Notes under the pieces: model-generated
The model's input: the letters and a program-made list of their open reading frames with translations, nothing else
Database searches by the model: none
Told to the model about the DNA's origin: nothing
Made by a program: the position numbers and the translations under genes
From: Roseburia sp.
GTDB taxonomy: Bacteria; Bacillota; Clostridia; Lachnospirales; Lachnospiraceae
Assembly (NCBI GenBank): GCA_026168605.1
Contig: JAPFDX010000001.1
Span: forward strand, 186,001-250,000
Length of the DNA: 64,000 nucleotides
Direction of reading: 5' to 3'
Shown here: piece after piece, positions 33,576-42,859 of the stretch
Layout: each line of letters starts with the position of its first letter
Position numbering within the stretch: the first letter of the stretch is position 1

Positions 33576-35465
33576 TTATTTTGTGATTCCTTTCATTTTT
33601 ATGTACAGTTCCAGACAGATCTGCTCCCTGTCGTGGAGTAAAAACCTCTCCAGATCGTGTTGGAGTGGGAGAGAATCCGTAATGAGACTGACGATTTCTT
33701 TCGAGTAGCGCCTGCCGCTGCCGTCCTGCAATTCCTTTAGGATCTCCGGGAAGGATTTGGTTTTTGCATAGCTACGCCCGAGGTAATCGGTAGCCGCGTC
33801 CAGAGAATCGCAGATGCTCACAATGTCGGTCACGATCCGGGCGGGGGCGCTGCGGTGGTCAAAATCAGACGGATATCCGAAGGAGCCGTCACAGAATTTG
33901 TGGTGTCCGGCGGCAATCCCTGCGTATGGCGTAAGCGACGGGATCTGTTGTAAAATATGAAGTCCGGTGACCGGATGATATTTGATCACTTCAAACTCGA
34001 TGTCCGTGAGCTTGCGGTACTGCATATTGATCACATTCGTGCACAAGATCTTGCCGATGTCGTGGAGTCTGGCACTGTTTTCGGCAAAAGCAGTCAGTTC
34101 CGCTTCTTTTTTCTGCACATCGGCGACGCTTGTGCAGGAGAGTATTCCAATGAGCGTTTCCGGACGCCGGTGAATGAGAGTCTGCATCACGAGTCTGGCG
34201 CAGCGGCTGACGATCACCGAGTGAAACAGCGTCTGCGGCTGTCGGTAGACCGTCAGACGAAGCAGGGCGGACATGGTCTCGTCATCGTCTAAATACTTCA
34301 GCGCCGGTATCAGGTAGAGATAGATAAAACCGTTCGCAACGCTTTCCAGATAATTGTTGCTCGGAAAATGCGTGTACACATCCAGCAGGTGCCAGAATAC
34401 TTTGCGGATGTCCGCCACGCAGCCCGGACAGTCCTGCTCAAGGTTCATCAGGCTTTTTAAGACCAGGTTGAAGCAGTCGGTCGTCTCGTCGTCGTACTCC
34501 TCCCAGACCGTCATGCGCTTGTGGTCAAGCTTTGCCTCGCACTCCATGATATCCGAATGCACCGTGTCGGCGTCCAGATTCCCGAGATAATAGTTTAGCA
34601 TCAGACAGATGATCCGGTATTTTATGTGGGTGGTTGGATGTTCCTCAAAAGAATTGGAATCCAGCAGTCTTGTGGCGATCGTTAGCTGGTAAGCAAGCTG
34701 TTCTGCCGTAAAATATTTGCGCAGATCCATGTTCGCATTGATGCTGAGCCGTAGAAAATTGCTGGTCCAGCAATTTTCGAAGTGGGGCAGTGCCTGGTTA
34801 AGCGGCAGATCCATGTCGGCTTCTGCCCGGAAACGCCTTAACATTTTCATGCGGTTTTCATATTCGTCAAAAAGCCGCCCGGTGGATACAAGCGGAGCTT
34901 CATTCAGATACTCCGAGGAGAAGACTGCCTGATAGTCATAAAAGCTCATGCCCATACTTTTTTCTTCTTCATTGAGCTGGTCATAAAACTGCTCGAAAAT
35001 TCCGATGGCGTGCGTACACCGCTCTGAGATTCTGCCTTTGAGGTGAACGGTATCCAGAAAAAAGTAGACCGTGAGCATGATCATATCGCACTTCATCAGC
35101 GCGACCGGATCATTCCGGGAATCGTAGAAGGCAAAAAGGCTCTGCGCCAGCTCATAGGCAGCCTCGATGTCCTCAAAACGGGTACTGTAACGGTAGAGGA
35201 AGGAGAGGAGCGGATCCGCCACCGCTTTCTCCCAGGGATGGTGTTCTCTGGTAAAATAGTAGACATGGCGCATCAGATAAGCATTGTTTTCTCTGTATTT
35301 TCGCTCTAATTCCTGGGACTTCTCCGCAAAATCCCGGATCCAAAGCCGGGGTTCCTTGTCCATCTGGAAAGAGTTGAACTCCTCCAGTTCACGTATCTGT
35401 GCGAAATATATTTTGAAAAAATTTTCCCATTCCGTTCGGGTAGTAAAGCCGTGTTCCAGTTCCAT
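33576..35465 (-). CDS. HD-GYP-like phosphohydrolase domain protein with large helical N terminus
   Basis: 629 residues. Residues 1 to about 440 are rich in helices, without a motif I can name (possibly TPR-like: EFNSFQMDKEP, AYELAQSLFAFYDSRN). The C-terminal part has RLHDIGKIL (HD at 468-469), IKYHPVTGLHILQQI and GHHKFCDGSFGYP at ~520-532. In canonical HD-GYP domains the last block is HHE-x-x-DGxGYP; here E is K and one residue is inserted before GYP. HD-GYP proteins usually degrade cyclic di-GMP, but these changes make activity uncertain. It is the promoter-proximal gene before uxaC. Confidence 0.8.
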   Translation of the reverse strand: MELEHGFTTRTEWENFFKIYFAQIRELEEFNSFQMDKEPRLWIRDFAEKSQELERKYRENNAYLMRHVYYFTREHHPWEKAVADPLLSFLYRYSTRFEDIEAAYELAQSLFAFYDSRNDPVALMKCDMIMLTVYFFLDTVHLKGRISERCTHAIGIFEQFYDQLNEEEKSMGMSFYDYQAVFSSEYLNEAPLVSTGRLFDEYENRMKMLRRFRAEADMDLPLNQALPHFENCWTSNFLRLSINANMDLRKYFTAEQLAYQLTIATRLLDSNSFEEHPTTHIKYRIICLMLNYYLGNLDADTVHSDIMECEAKLDHKRMTVWEEYDDETTDCFNLVLKSLMNLEQDCPGCVADIRKVFWHLLDVYTHFPSNNYLESVANGFIYLYLIPALKYLDDDETMSALLRLTVYRQPQTLFHSVIVSRCARLVMQTLIHRRPETLIGILSCTSVADVQKKEAELTAFAENSARLHDIGKILCTNVINMQYRKLTDIEFEVIKYHPVTGLHILQQIPSLTPYAGIAAGHHKFCDGSFGYPSDFDHRSAPARIVTDIVSICDSLDAATDYLGRSYAKTKSFPEILKELQDGSGRRYSKEIVSLITDSLPLQHDLERFLLHDREQICLELYIKMKGITK

Positions 35466-35558
35466 GGCGTCCTCCTCTGGCGTGCAAATGTACTAACTTA
35501 TATTGTATCACAATTTCGGGAAAATAAAAGTGGATAAAAACGAAGTTTCCTGTAAGGT

Positions 35559-35586
35559 AAAAAAAGACGTCCGCAGATTTGCGGAC
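35559..35586 (-). terminator. Terminator of rpmB
   Basis: On the minus strand GTCCGCA and TGCGGAC form a 7-bp stem with a 4-base loop, followed shortly by a run of seven T. Confidence 0.85.
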
Positions 35587-35601
35587 GCCATGGCGTTTTT
35601 A

Positions 35602-35787
35602 TTAAGCTCTTTCTACTTTACCGGATTTTAAACAGGAAGCACATACATATAATTTCTTCGGTGTTCCGTTTACCTTACAGCTTACGCGCTTGATGTTTGC
35701 TTTCCACATTCTGTTAGATCTTCTATGAGAATGGCTCACATTACATCCGAAATGAGCGCCCTTTCCACAAACTGCACATTTTGCCAT
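35602..35787 (-). CDS. rpmB: 50S ribosomal protein L28
   Basis: 61 residues from MAKCAVCGKGAHFG; the ATG follows AAGGAGGTGCAGGACT, and the longer track start has no site. Two CxxC pairs (CAVC near 4-7 and CASC near 50-53) mark the zinc-binding form of L28. SHSHRRSNRMWKANIKRV is the family core. It is divergent from asp23-fakA, an order conserved in Firmicutes. Confidence 0.96.
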   Translation of the reverse strand: MAKCAVCGKGAHFGCNVSHSHRRSNRMWKANIKRVSCKVNGTPKKLYVCASCLKSGKVERA

Positions 35788-35951
35788 AGTCCTGCACCTC
35801 CTTGCGATTTCTATTCTAATTGCGGGATATTCCTGCAACTTACAGGCTCACAACATGGCTATTTTAACAGATTGATATGCAGATTGCAAGTGAAAATTAA
35901 AAAAAATATAAAAAATTGAAATTATGTCTATCAATTTTGGGAGAAAACGGT

Positions 35952-35957
35952 TATAAT
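35952..35957 (+). promoter_or_regulatory. -10 element for asp23-fakA
   Basis: TATAAT lies about 50 bp before the asp23 start in AT-rich sequence; the -35 is poor (TATCAA at 17 bp). Confidence 0.5.
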
Positions 35958-36005
35958 AGCAATAAACTAGCGTTAAAACGGCTTTGAAAGGAGCATCGGT
36001 ATTAT

Positions 36006-36365
36006 ATGAATGGACAGATGGAGACCAGTTTAGGCAGGGTTACGATTGATTCTGAAGTAATTGCGATGTATGCAGGTTCTGTCGCAGTGGAGTGTTTCGG
36101 CATTGTCGGAATGGCGGCTGTCAATGTGAAGGACGGTCTGGTGAAGCTGCTCAAGAGAGATTATCTCACACACGGAATTAACGTGTCGGTGGATGAGGAC
36201 AATAAAATCACGATTGATTTTCATGTGATCGTATCTTACGGTGTCAGCATCAGTACGGTTTCTGACAACCTGATCGAGACGGTGAAGTACCAGGTAGAGG
36301 AGTTTACCGGAATGGAGATCAAGAAAATTAACATTTACGTCGAAGGCGTACGTGTGATCGATTAA
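36006..36365 (+). CDS. Asp23/Gls24 family protein (YloU-like)
   Basis: 119 residues with GRVTIDSEVIAMYAGSVAVECFGIVGMA, RGINVSV-type beta strands (HGINVSVDEDNKITIDFHVIVSYGVSI) and EFTGMEIKKINIYVEGVRV. The family is linked to envelope stress and sits next to fatty-acid kinase genes in most Firmicutes. Its biochemical role is not established. AAAGGAGC is the ribosome site. The fakA homologue follows 13 bp later. Confidence 0.92.
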   Translation: MNGQMETSLGRVTIDSEVIAMYAGSVAVECFGIVGMAAVNVKDGLVKLLKRDYLTHGINVSVDEDNKITIDFHVIVSYGVSISTVSDNLIETVKYQVEEFTGMEIKKINIYVEGVRVID

Positions 36366-36378
36366 GGAGGATTTTGAG

Positions 36379-38088
36379 GTGGAAATCACTACGATAAATG
36401 CCGAGGCTCTTGCGAAGGCTTTTCTGGCGGGGGCGAAGAATTTAGAAGCGAAGAAAGAATGGATCAACGAGCTGAATGTATTTCCGGTTCCGGACGGCGA
36501 TACCGGTACGAATATGTCTATGACGATCATGTCGGCGGCGAAGGAAGTCACGGCGATCGCGGATCCGGATATGAAGTCCGTGGCGAAGGCGATCTCTTCC
36601 GGCTCCCTGCGCGGCGCGAGAGGTAACTCCGGCGTGATCCTTTCCCAGTTGTTCCGCGGCTTCGCGAAGGTGATCGCAGAATATGACGAGATCGATGTAC
36701 AGATTCTGGCGGAGGCGTTTGAGAAAGGCGTTGAGACAGCCTACAAGGCGGTTATGAAGCCGAAGGAGGGCACGATCTTAACCGTTGCCAGAGGGATGGC
36801 AAACCGCGCGATCGAACTCTCGGATGAGACGTATGATCTGATTGAATTCTGCGAGGGCGTGATCAAAGAGGGGGACCGTGTCCTTGCCAAGACGCCGGAT
36901 ATGCTTCCGGTCTTAAAGCAGGCGGGCGTTGTCGATTCCGGCGGTCAGGGTCTGATGCAGGTGATGAAGGGGGCGCTTGATTCTCTGCTCGGCAAGGAGA
37001 TCGACTACACGATCGAGGAGACGCCGAAGGCTGCGGCCACAGAGGATACTGTTTCCTATAATATAGAAGCGCAGGCACAGCAGGAGATCAGGTTTGCGTA
37101 CTGTACGCAGTTTCTGGTTATGCTGGAACAGCCGATCACGACCAGACAGGAGAATGAGTTTAAGGAATATCTGGAGGGCATCGGCGATTCCATCGTGGTG
37201 GTGGCGGACGACGAGATCGTGAAGGTACACGTACATACCAACGATCCGGGTCTTGCGATGCAGAGAGGTCTGACCTACGGCAGCCTTACAACGATCATCA
37301 TTGAGAACATGAAGTTAGAGCGCGATGAGAAGATTTCGGCGCTCAAGGAGAAGGAGATGCAGGCGGCAGCCGTGCCTTCCCGGAGTGAGGCGGAGGAGCA
37401 GGAGCCTATGGTATTTACCGAGTCGCCGAAGGAGATGGGCTTTATCTCTGTCAGCATCGGAGACGGTATCAATGAGATCTTTACCGGTCTCGGCGTAGAT
37501 TATATCATCGAGGGCGGACAGACCATGAACCCGAGTACCGAGGATATGTTAAATGCGATTGCCCGCGTCAATGCAAAGACGATTTTTATCCTTCCGAACA
37601 ATAAGAACATTATTCTGGCTGCCAACCAGGCGGCTTCCCTCGTGGAGGATAAGAAGATCATCGTGATCCCGACCAAGACGATCCCGCAGGGAATCACTGC
37701 GCTGATCAATTTTATCCCGGACAGCACGCCGGAGGACAATGCAGAGCGTATGACCACGGAGATCGGAGCGGTGAAAACCGGACAGGTGACCTACGCCGTG
37801 CGCGACACCGTGATCGACGACAAGGAAATCAAACAGGACGATTATATGGGGATCGGCGATTCCGGTATTCTCTCTGTCGGAAAGAATCTGGAGGAGACAA
37901 CGCTTTCCATGGTGGACGCGCTGATCGATGAGGAGTCCGCGATCGTGAGCATCTATTACGGTGCGGATATGTCGGAGGAATCAGCCGGGGCACTCGGTGC
38001 GAAGTTGGAGGAGCGGCATCCGGAAATCGAAGTGGAAGTCCATTACGGCGGTCAGCCAATCTATTATTTTGTAATTTCAGTAGAATAG
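36379..38088 (+). CDS. fakA: DAK2 domain fatty acid kinase subunit
   Basis: 569 residues beginning at a GTG after AAGGAGGATTTTGAG. The N-terminal DAK2-type nucleotide-binding domain (NVFPVPDGDTGTNMSMT with the metal-binding aspartates, LRGARGNSGVILSQLFRG, DSGGQGLMQVM) is followed by a middle region and a C-terminal DegV-like domain (GFISVSIGDGINEIFTGLGVDYIIEGGQTMNPSTED). FakA phosphorylates fatty acids bound to a FakB partner so that they can enter phospholipids. No FakB gene is in the window. Confidence 0.92.
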   Translation: MEITTINAEALAKAFLAGAKNLEAKKEWINELNVFPVPDGDTGTNMSMTIMSAAKEVTAIADPDMKSVAKAISSGSLRGARGNSGVILSQLFRGFAKVIAEYDEIDVQILAEAFEKGVETAYKAVMKPKEGTILTVARGMANRAIELSDETYDLIEFCEGVIKEGDRVLAKTPDMLPVLKQAGVVDSGGQGLMQVMKGALDSLLGKEIDYTIEETPKAAATEDTVSYNIEAQAQQEIRFAYCTQFLVMLEQPITTRQENEFKEYLEGIGDSIVVVADDEIVKVHVHTNDPGLAMQRGLTYGSLTTIIIENMKLERDEKISALKEKEMQAAAVPSRSEAEEQEPMVFTESPKEMGFISVSIGDGINEIFTGLGVDYIIEGGQTMNPSTEDMLNAIARVNAKTIFILPNNKNIILAANQAASLVEDKKIIVIPTKTIPQGITALINFIPDSTPEDNAERMTTEIGAVKTGQVTYAVRDTVIDDKEIKQDDYMGIGDSGILSVGKNLEETTLSMVDALIDEESAIVSIYYGADMSEESAGALGAKLEERHPEIEVEVHYGGQPIYYFVISVE

Positions 38089-38157
38089 ACTTGAAAATAT
38101 CTGAAAATATGGTAGCATAATAAGAGATATGTTTAAATTATCTTTTATTGTGTTTTT

Positions 38158-38213
38158 AAATCACACAGTAGTTTAGATAAACAAACATTCGTCTAAGTAC
38201 TGTGTGATTTTTT
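38158..38213 (+). terminator. Terminator of asp23-fakA
   Basis: AAATCACACAGTA and TACTGTGTGATTT form a 13-bp perfect stem, with TTAGA/TCTAA continuing inside, followed by TTT. Confidence 0.85.
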
Positions 38214-38272
38214 ATGATTCGCATGGTACTGTTTGTCCCGAAAAAATACAGATGAAGAATGGAGTGGTTTGA

Positions 38273-39982
38273 TTGAAGAAACAGAAAGAAACGGGAAAAA
38301 TCAAGCAAAGGCTGACGAGGGAGTTTTTAAAGGTCACGCTTTTGACAAGTGTGGCGGCAGTTGTGGCGTGTATCGCGATTTTGGTGATGGGCTCAAGGTA
38401 TGACCATGCACTGAAATATTATGGCTTTTCCCAGGGGGATATCGGTAAGGCGATGACCGTGTTTGCGGATGCGAGAAGTGCGCTGCGCGGCGCGATCGGT
38501 TATGAGAACAGAGACCGTGTGGACGAGTTGATAGCGACCTATGAAGAAAAGAAGGAAGCGTTTGGAAATTATGTTGCAGCGATCGAGGATATCATTGTCA
38601 CCGATGAGGGACGTGAGATCTATGATAGGATCCTTGCAGATGCAGATGCGTACTGGAAGCTCTCGGATGAAGTGTTAGACCAGGGCAAGTCCAGCGATGT
38701 AGAGATTTCGGAGCGGGCGCAGGAGCGTATGTTTACGGATGTCGCGCCGGCGTATGAGAAAATGTACGGAGACCTTGCAGATCTGATGGATCTCAATGTC
38801 GAGAAGGGAGACGCTGTACAGCGCGGGTTGTTTATTTTGATGTTTGTCGTGATTGCGGCAATTATTCTGATCATAGGTGTGGTAATCTCCCTTTCCATGA
38901 AGATTGGTGGAAATATTGCAAAAGGAATCGCCGAGCCACTGGGGCAGTTGTCAAAGCGTCTTTTGACTTTCTCGGAAGGCGATCTCGACTCCGATTTCCC
39001 GGTTGTTGAGACGAAGGATGAGATTGCGGATATTATTTCTGCGGCGGGCGCGATGGCGGAGCATCTCCGTGTGCTGATCGGGGATTTGTCAGATCTTCTC
39101 GGAGAAATGGCAGACGGCAATTTCAGAATCAGGACAAAGGTGGAGGAAAGCTATGCCGGAAACTTCAATACCCTTCTTCTTTCCATCCGCAAGATGAACC
39201 GTTCGATGAGCGATACGCTGCGTGAGATCGAGGCGGCATCGGAGCAGGTGTCCGCAGGTTCCGGAAATATGGCGGAGGGCGCGCAGGCGCTGGCAGAGGG
39301 TGCGACCGACCAGGCAGGTTCGATCGAGGAACTTCAGGCGACGTTTATGACAATCACGGAGGCGGTGGGCAAGACAGCCGACGGTGTTGACAATGCCTAC
39401 CAGCAACTCCGGGTTTGTGCGAAGGATGCAAACCAGAGTAGCGAGGAAATGCAGATCATGGGACAGGCCATGCAGCGGATCAACGAGATGGCGCAAAAGA
39501 TCGCCAATATCGTGTCCGAGATCGAGAGCATTGCAAGCCAGACCAATCTACTCTCCTTAAACGCGTCGATCGAGGCGGCGAGAGCCGGTGAGGCGGGCAG
39601 AGGCTTTGCTGTCGTGGCAGAGGAGATCCGCCAGCTTGCAGAGCAGAGCGCGCAGTCTGCGGTCAACACAAGAGATCTGATCGAGGGAGCGCTCCACGAG
39701 GTTTCCGAGGGGAATAAAGCGGCTGAGAATGTGTCGGCATCCATTTCGGGTGTTGTGGAGAAGATGAATGCACTGGCAGAATCTGCATCAGAGCTGAGCG
39801 TGATTGCAAAGGAGCAGGCGCAGACGATGGCGCAGGCGGAAGAGGGGGTCAACCAGATCGCCGAGGTGGTGCAGTCCAATTCTGCAACCGCCGAGGAGAC
39901 GTCGGCAACCAGCGAGGAGCTTTCCGCGCAGGCAGTATCTTTGAATGAGCTTGTAGCGCGGTTCCAGTTGCGGGAAGACTAG
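38273..39982 (+). CDS. Methyl-accepting chemotaxis protein
   Basis: 569 residues from a TTG with GGAG eight bases upstream. Membrane segment about 17-40, an extracytoplasmic four-helix-bundle type sensor ([26 protein letters not shown], about 45-180), membrane segment about 186-210, HAMP, and a long signalling coiled coil whose tip is [41 protein letters not shown]. Chemoreceptors pass ligand signals to CheA/CheW; CheR at 2.6 kb would methylate it. It stands between fakA and recG, an unusual place, and recG begins 21 bp later. Confidence 0.94.
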   Translation: MKKQKETGKIKQRLTREFLKVTLLTSVAAVVACIAILVMGSRYDHALKYYGFSQGDIGKAMTVFADARSALRGAIGYENRDRVDELIATYEEKKEAFGNYVAAIEDIIVTDEGREIYDRILADADAYWKLSDEVLDQGKSSDVEISERAQERMFTDVAPAYEKMYGDLADLMDLNVEKGDAVQRGLFILMFVVIAAIILIIGVVISLSMKIGGNIAKGIAEPLGQLSKRLLTFSEGDLDSDFPVVETKDEIADIISAAGAMAEHLRVLIGDLSDLLGEMADGNFRIRTKVEESYAGNFNTLLLSIRKMNRSMSDTLREIEAASEQVSAGSGNMAEGAQALAEGATDQAGSIEELQATFMTITEAVGKTADGVDNAYQQLRVCAKDANQSSEEMQIMGQAMQRINEMAQKIANIVSEIESIASQTNLLSLNASIEAARAGEAGRGFAVVAEEIRQLAEQSAQSAVNTRDLIEGALHEVSEGNKAAENVSASISGVVEKMNALAESASELSVIAKEQAQTMAQAEEGVNQIAEVVQSNSATAEETSATSEELSAQAVSLNELVARFQLRED

Positions 39983-40003
39983 CGTTTTCATAGTGGAGGA
40001 AGT

Positions 40004-42061
40004 ATGGACCGGAATTCCTTGATTTCAGAAATTAAGGGGATTGGTGCGAAAACAGAAGAACTGTTTCAAAAGTTAGGAGTATACACCGTAGGTGATATAC
40101 TCCTTCACTATCCCAGGAATTATATACAGTATCCCGAAGCAAAGTATGTCGATGAGGTCACGGAGGGTGAGACGGCTGCAGTTGTCGGGCGGGTCTTAAA
40201 AACACCTGCCGTGCGCCGGACGCGCAGTATGCCGGTGACGGTGACTGCGGTCGGCACGCCGGAGATACAGATGGAGCTTGTCTGGTTCCGGATGCCCTAT
40301 ATCAAAAATCAGATCTCGGCGGGCGGCACCTACGTGTTTTATGGGAAAGTGCAGAACAAAGGCGGGAGGCTTGTGATGGAACAGGCGGCAATTTACCCCA
40401 CGGAGAAATATGCCGCCATGGAGAAAATGTTTCTTCCGGTTTACGGCCTTACAAACGGTATCTCAAACAATCTCATCACCAAGACCATACGGGCGGCGCT
40501 GGGGGAGGAGCAGTTGTTTTACGATTACCTTCCACAGGAAATCCGCGATACCTTCCAGCTCTGCGAGTATAATTACGCCATCCGGCAGATTCATTTCCCC
40601 GATGATATGGATACGCTGATCGTGGCGCGCAGACGTCTGGTGTTCGACGAGTTTTTCCTTTTTATCCTGGGGATGCAGTATCAGAAGGAGAAGCGCGTCC
40701 GCGATGAAAATGAATTTGAATTTCAGACGGATTCTTTTGTGGACGATCTGACAGAGAAGCTTCCGTATGAACTGACGGGGGCGCAGAAGAGGGCGCTTGC
40801 GGACGTGCGGAAGGATATGCGGGGGCCGTTTGTGATGCAGCGGCTGATCCAGGGGGACGTCGGTTCGGGAAAGACGATCCTTGCCTTTCTGGCGATGGCG
40901 GACGCGGCGCACAATGATTACCAGTCGGCGATCATGGCGCCGACGGAGGTGCTCGCCAGACAGCATTACGAGACGTTCACAAAGCTCTGCGAGCAGTTTG
41001 GGCTTAAAATTCCGGTTGTGCTGCTCACGGGTTCCATGACGGCGCGGCAGAAGCGTATGGCGTATGAATCCCTGCAGCTCTATCCGAATGCGATGGTGGT
41101 TGGAACGCACGCGCTAATCCAGGAAAAGGCGGTCTATGACAATCTGGCGCTTGTCATCACGGACGAACAGCACCGTTTCGGGGTTCGGCAGCGCGAGATT
41201 TTTGCGGAGAAGGGCAGACATCCGCACATCCTTGTCATGAGCGCAACCCCGATCCCGCGGACGCTTGCCATTATTCTGTACGATGATCTCGATATTTCCG
41301 TGGTCGATGAGGTTCCGGCGCAGCGTCTTCCGATCAAAAACTGCGTGGTCGATACCGGATACCGTTCGAAGGCGTACATATTTATTGAAAACGAAGTGAA
41401 AAAAGGTCATCAGGCATACATCATCTGTCCTCTCGTCGAGGAGGTGGAGAGCATGGAGCTTGAGAATGCGACCGATTATGTAAAAAAGCTGCGCACGATT
41501 TTTCCGGAGGAGATACAGCTTGGACTGCTGCACGGGCAGATGAAGCCGGAGCAGAAGAACAAGGTCATGGACGCCTTTTTGAAAAATGAGGTGCAGGTGC
41601 TGGTGTCCACCACGGTCGTGGAGGTCGGCGTCAATGTGCCGAATGCGACGGTGATGATGATCGAAAATGCGGAGCGTTTCGGTCTCGCACAGCTCCACCA
41701 GCTGCGCGGGCGCGTGGGGCGCGGCGATGCACAGTCATACTGCATTATGATCAACGCGTCCAAGAGCAAGACGGCGCAGAAGCGCCTGGATATCTTAAAC
41801 CGCTCCAACGACGGATTTGAGATCGCCTCCGCAGACTTAAAGCTGCGCGGACCGGGAGATTTCTTTGGCATCCGACAGTCGGGAGAACTTCAGTTTGCGT
41901 TGGGCGATATCTATCAGGATGCCGCTGTGTTACAGCAGGCGTCGGAGTCTGTCACACGTCTGCTCGCGGATGATCCGGAACTTCTGTGTGAGGCGCATGA
42001 AAATCTGCGCCGTTATATGGAGGATTTTTTGCAGGGGCAGAGAAATCAGATGAGTTTGTAA
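40004..42061 (+). CDS. recG: ATP-dependent DNA helicase RecG
   Basis: RecG remodels stalled forks and branched DNA. The 685 residues have the wedge/OB domain (LGVYTVGDILLHYPRNYIQY, ~20-140), Walker A GDVGSGKTILAFLA near 286, DEQHRFGVRQRE (DExH-like, near 385), MSATPIPRTLAI, and the C-terminal helicase motifs (VSTTVVEVGVNVPNATVMMIENAERFGLAQLHQLRGRVGRG) with the TRG region. GTGGAGGAAGT is the ribosome site. Close spacing to the chemoreceptor gene implies shared transcription. Confidence 0.97.
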   Translation: MDRNSLISEIKGIGAKTEELFQKLGVYTVGDILLHYPRNYIQYPEAKYVDEVTEGETAAVVGRVLKTPAVRRTRSMPVTVTAVGTPEIQMELVWFRMPYIKNQISAGGTYVFYGKVQNKGGRLVMEQAAIYPTEKYAAMEKMFLPVYGLTNGISNNLITKTIRAALGEEQLFYDYLPQEIRDTFQLCEYNYAIRQIHFPDDMDTLIVARRRLVFDEFFLFILGMQYQKEKRVRDENEFEFQTDSFVDDLTEKLPYELTGAQKRALADVRKDMRGPFVMQRLIQGDVGSGKTILAFLAMADAAHNDYQSAIMAPTEVLARQHYETFTKLCEQFGLKIPVVLLTGSMTARQKRMAYESLQLYPNAMVVGTHALIQEKAVYDNLALVITDEQHRFGVRQREIFAEKGRHPHILVMSATPIPRTLAIILYDDLDISVVDEVPAQRLPIKNCVVDTGYRSKAYIFIENEVKKGHQAYIICPLVEEVESMELENATDYVKKLRTIFPEEIQLGLLHGQMKPEQKNKVMDAFLKNEVQVLVSTTVVEVGVNVPNATVMMIENAERFGLAQLHQLRGRVGRGDAQSYCIMINASKSKTAQKRLDILNRSNDGFEIASADLKLRGPGDFFGIRQSGELQFALGDIYQDAAVLQQASESVTRLLADDPELLCEAHENLRRYMEDFLQGQRNQMSL

Positions 42062-42064
42062 AGT

Positions 42065-42286
42065 TGTGCAAATGATATTCTTTTTTGTTCAGGATTCCGA
42101 AGCTAAGAACTTCTAAAATGTTCTTAAATATCGGTACTGTGCAGGAACGCAACCGCCCTCCATGCGCCATCCGTAGCGCAATTCGGGCTTTCGCCGGCAT
42201 CCCTGCCGTCGAATTGCTGGAAATTGATAGAACATTAAGAAGTTCTAAGCTTCTCCATATTCACAAATCAGAATATCATTTGTGCA
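42065..42286. repeat. Large nested palindromic element
   Basis: Outer arms TGTGCAAATGATATTC (42065-42080) and GAATATCATTTGTGCA (42271-42286) pair at 14 of 16 positions. Next arms around 42101-42132 and 42226-42252 share GAACAT/GAAGTTCT-type blocks with small gaps. An inner GCAATTCG/CGAATTGC pair lies at 42178-42185 and 42210-42217. The 222 bp could fold into one long imperfect stem. No ORF with a ribosome site is inside. A family 1 repeat abuts its right arm. Confidence 0.7.
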
Positions 42287-42287
42287 T

Positions 42288-42353
42288 TTCCGCCTACGGC
42301 GTGTCGCATCAGCGACACAGTTCCCTTGCGCCGCAGTGTGATCCCATGGAGGA
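42288..42353 (-). repeat. Dispersed intergenic repeat, family 1, copy B
   Basis: The reverse complement matches 2455-2520 at about 52 of 66 positions, starting CCTCC and ending GGCGGAAA. It contains GTGTCGC/GCGACAC (42301-42307, 42312-42318), a short hairpin. It adjoins the palindromic element. Together they fill the 390-bp gap between recG and the SASP gene. Confidence 0.7.
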
Positions 42354-42389
42354 TCTTTTTATAGGGAACGGAGTTTCCCACTAAGCAAG

Positions 42390-42418
42390 AAAACAGCGCG
42401 AATCTTCGCGCTGTTTTC
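42390..42418. terminator. Bidirectional terminator after recG region and SASP gene
   Basis: AAAACAGCGCG and CGCGCTGTTTT, an 11-bp perfect stem with a 6-base loop, and T runs on both strands. Confidence 0.85.
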
Positions 42419-42451
42419 TGTATCCTGCGACAGATTTACTTGCGGCAAAGT

Positions 42452-42658
42452 TTATTTGCCTGCCATCTGTCTCTCCTGTGCCTCGATCATTTTTTTCACC
42501 ATATAGCCGCCGACAGAACCGTTCTGTCTGGAGGTTAAGTCCCCGTTGTAACCGTCCGTTAAAGGTACGCCGAGCTCGCTTGCAACCTCATACTTGAAAC
42601 GGTCGAGTGCTCCCTTTGCCTCCGGAACTGCTGCCTTGTTCGATGAACGACTTGCCAT
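42452..42658 (-). CDS. Alpha/beta-type small acid-soluble spore protein
   Basis: 68 residues from MASRSSNKAAVPEAKGAL; AAAGGAGGAAACAACT precedes the ATG and the longer track start is AT-rich leader sequence. KYEVASELGVPL contains the GPR protease site region (E-x-A-S-E), and NGDLTSRQNGSVGGYMVKKMI is the second family block. These proteins coat DNA in dormant spores and are degraded at germination. Transcription is expected only in the forespore (sigma-G); I cannot confirm the promoter by eye. Confidence 0.95.
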   Translation of the reverse strand: MASRSSNKAAVPEAKGALDRFKYEVASELGVPLTDGYNGDLTSRQNGSVGGYMVKKMIEAQERQMAGK

Positions 42659-42859
42659 AGTTGTTTCCTCCTTTTGTGTGTTAGAATGCTTTTGGTCTTT
42701 TTTATATTTTATCTTTGGTACACCGATAGTATGTGTTTCTGGCGGAAAGATAAACATGAAGTTATTGTAAAAAAATGAAAATATATGGATGTATGAAGAT
42801 TGATATTTGGGGAAATGACGTTTATACTATGTATAAATAAATGCGAAGGAGAAAAAACG

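Noticed and set aside
38214-38272. Flagellar sigma-D promoter upstream of the chemoreceptor (CCCGAAAA)
   Set aside because: The -35 TAAA at 15 bp is missing, so the match is too weak to call.
42085-42384. 99-codon ORF over the large palindrome
   Set aside because: Follows the inverted repeats, no ribosome site, no protein-like composition.
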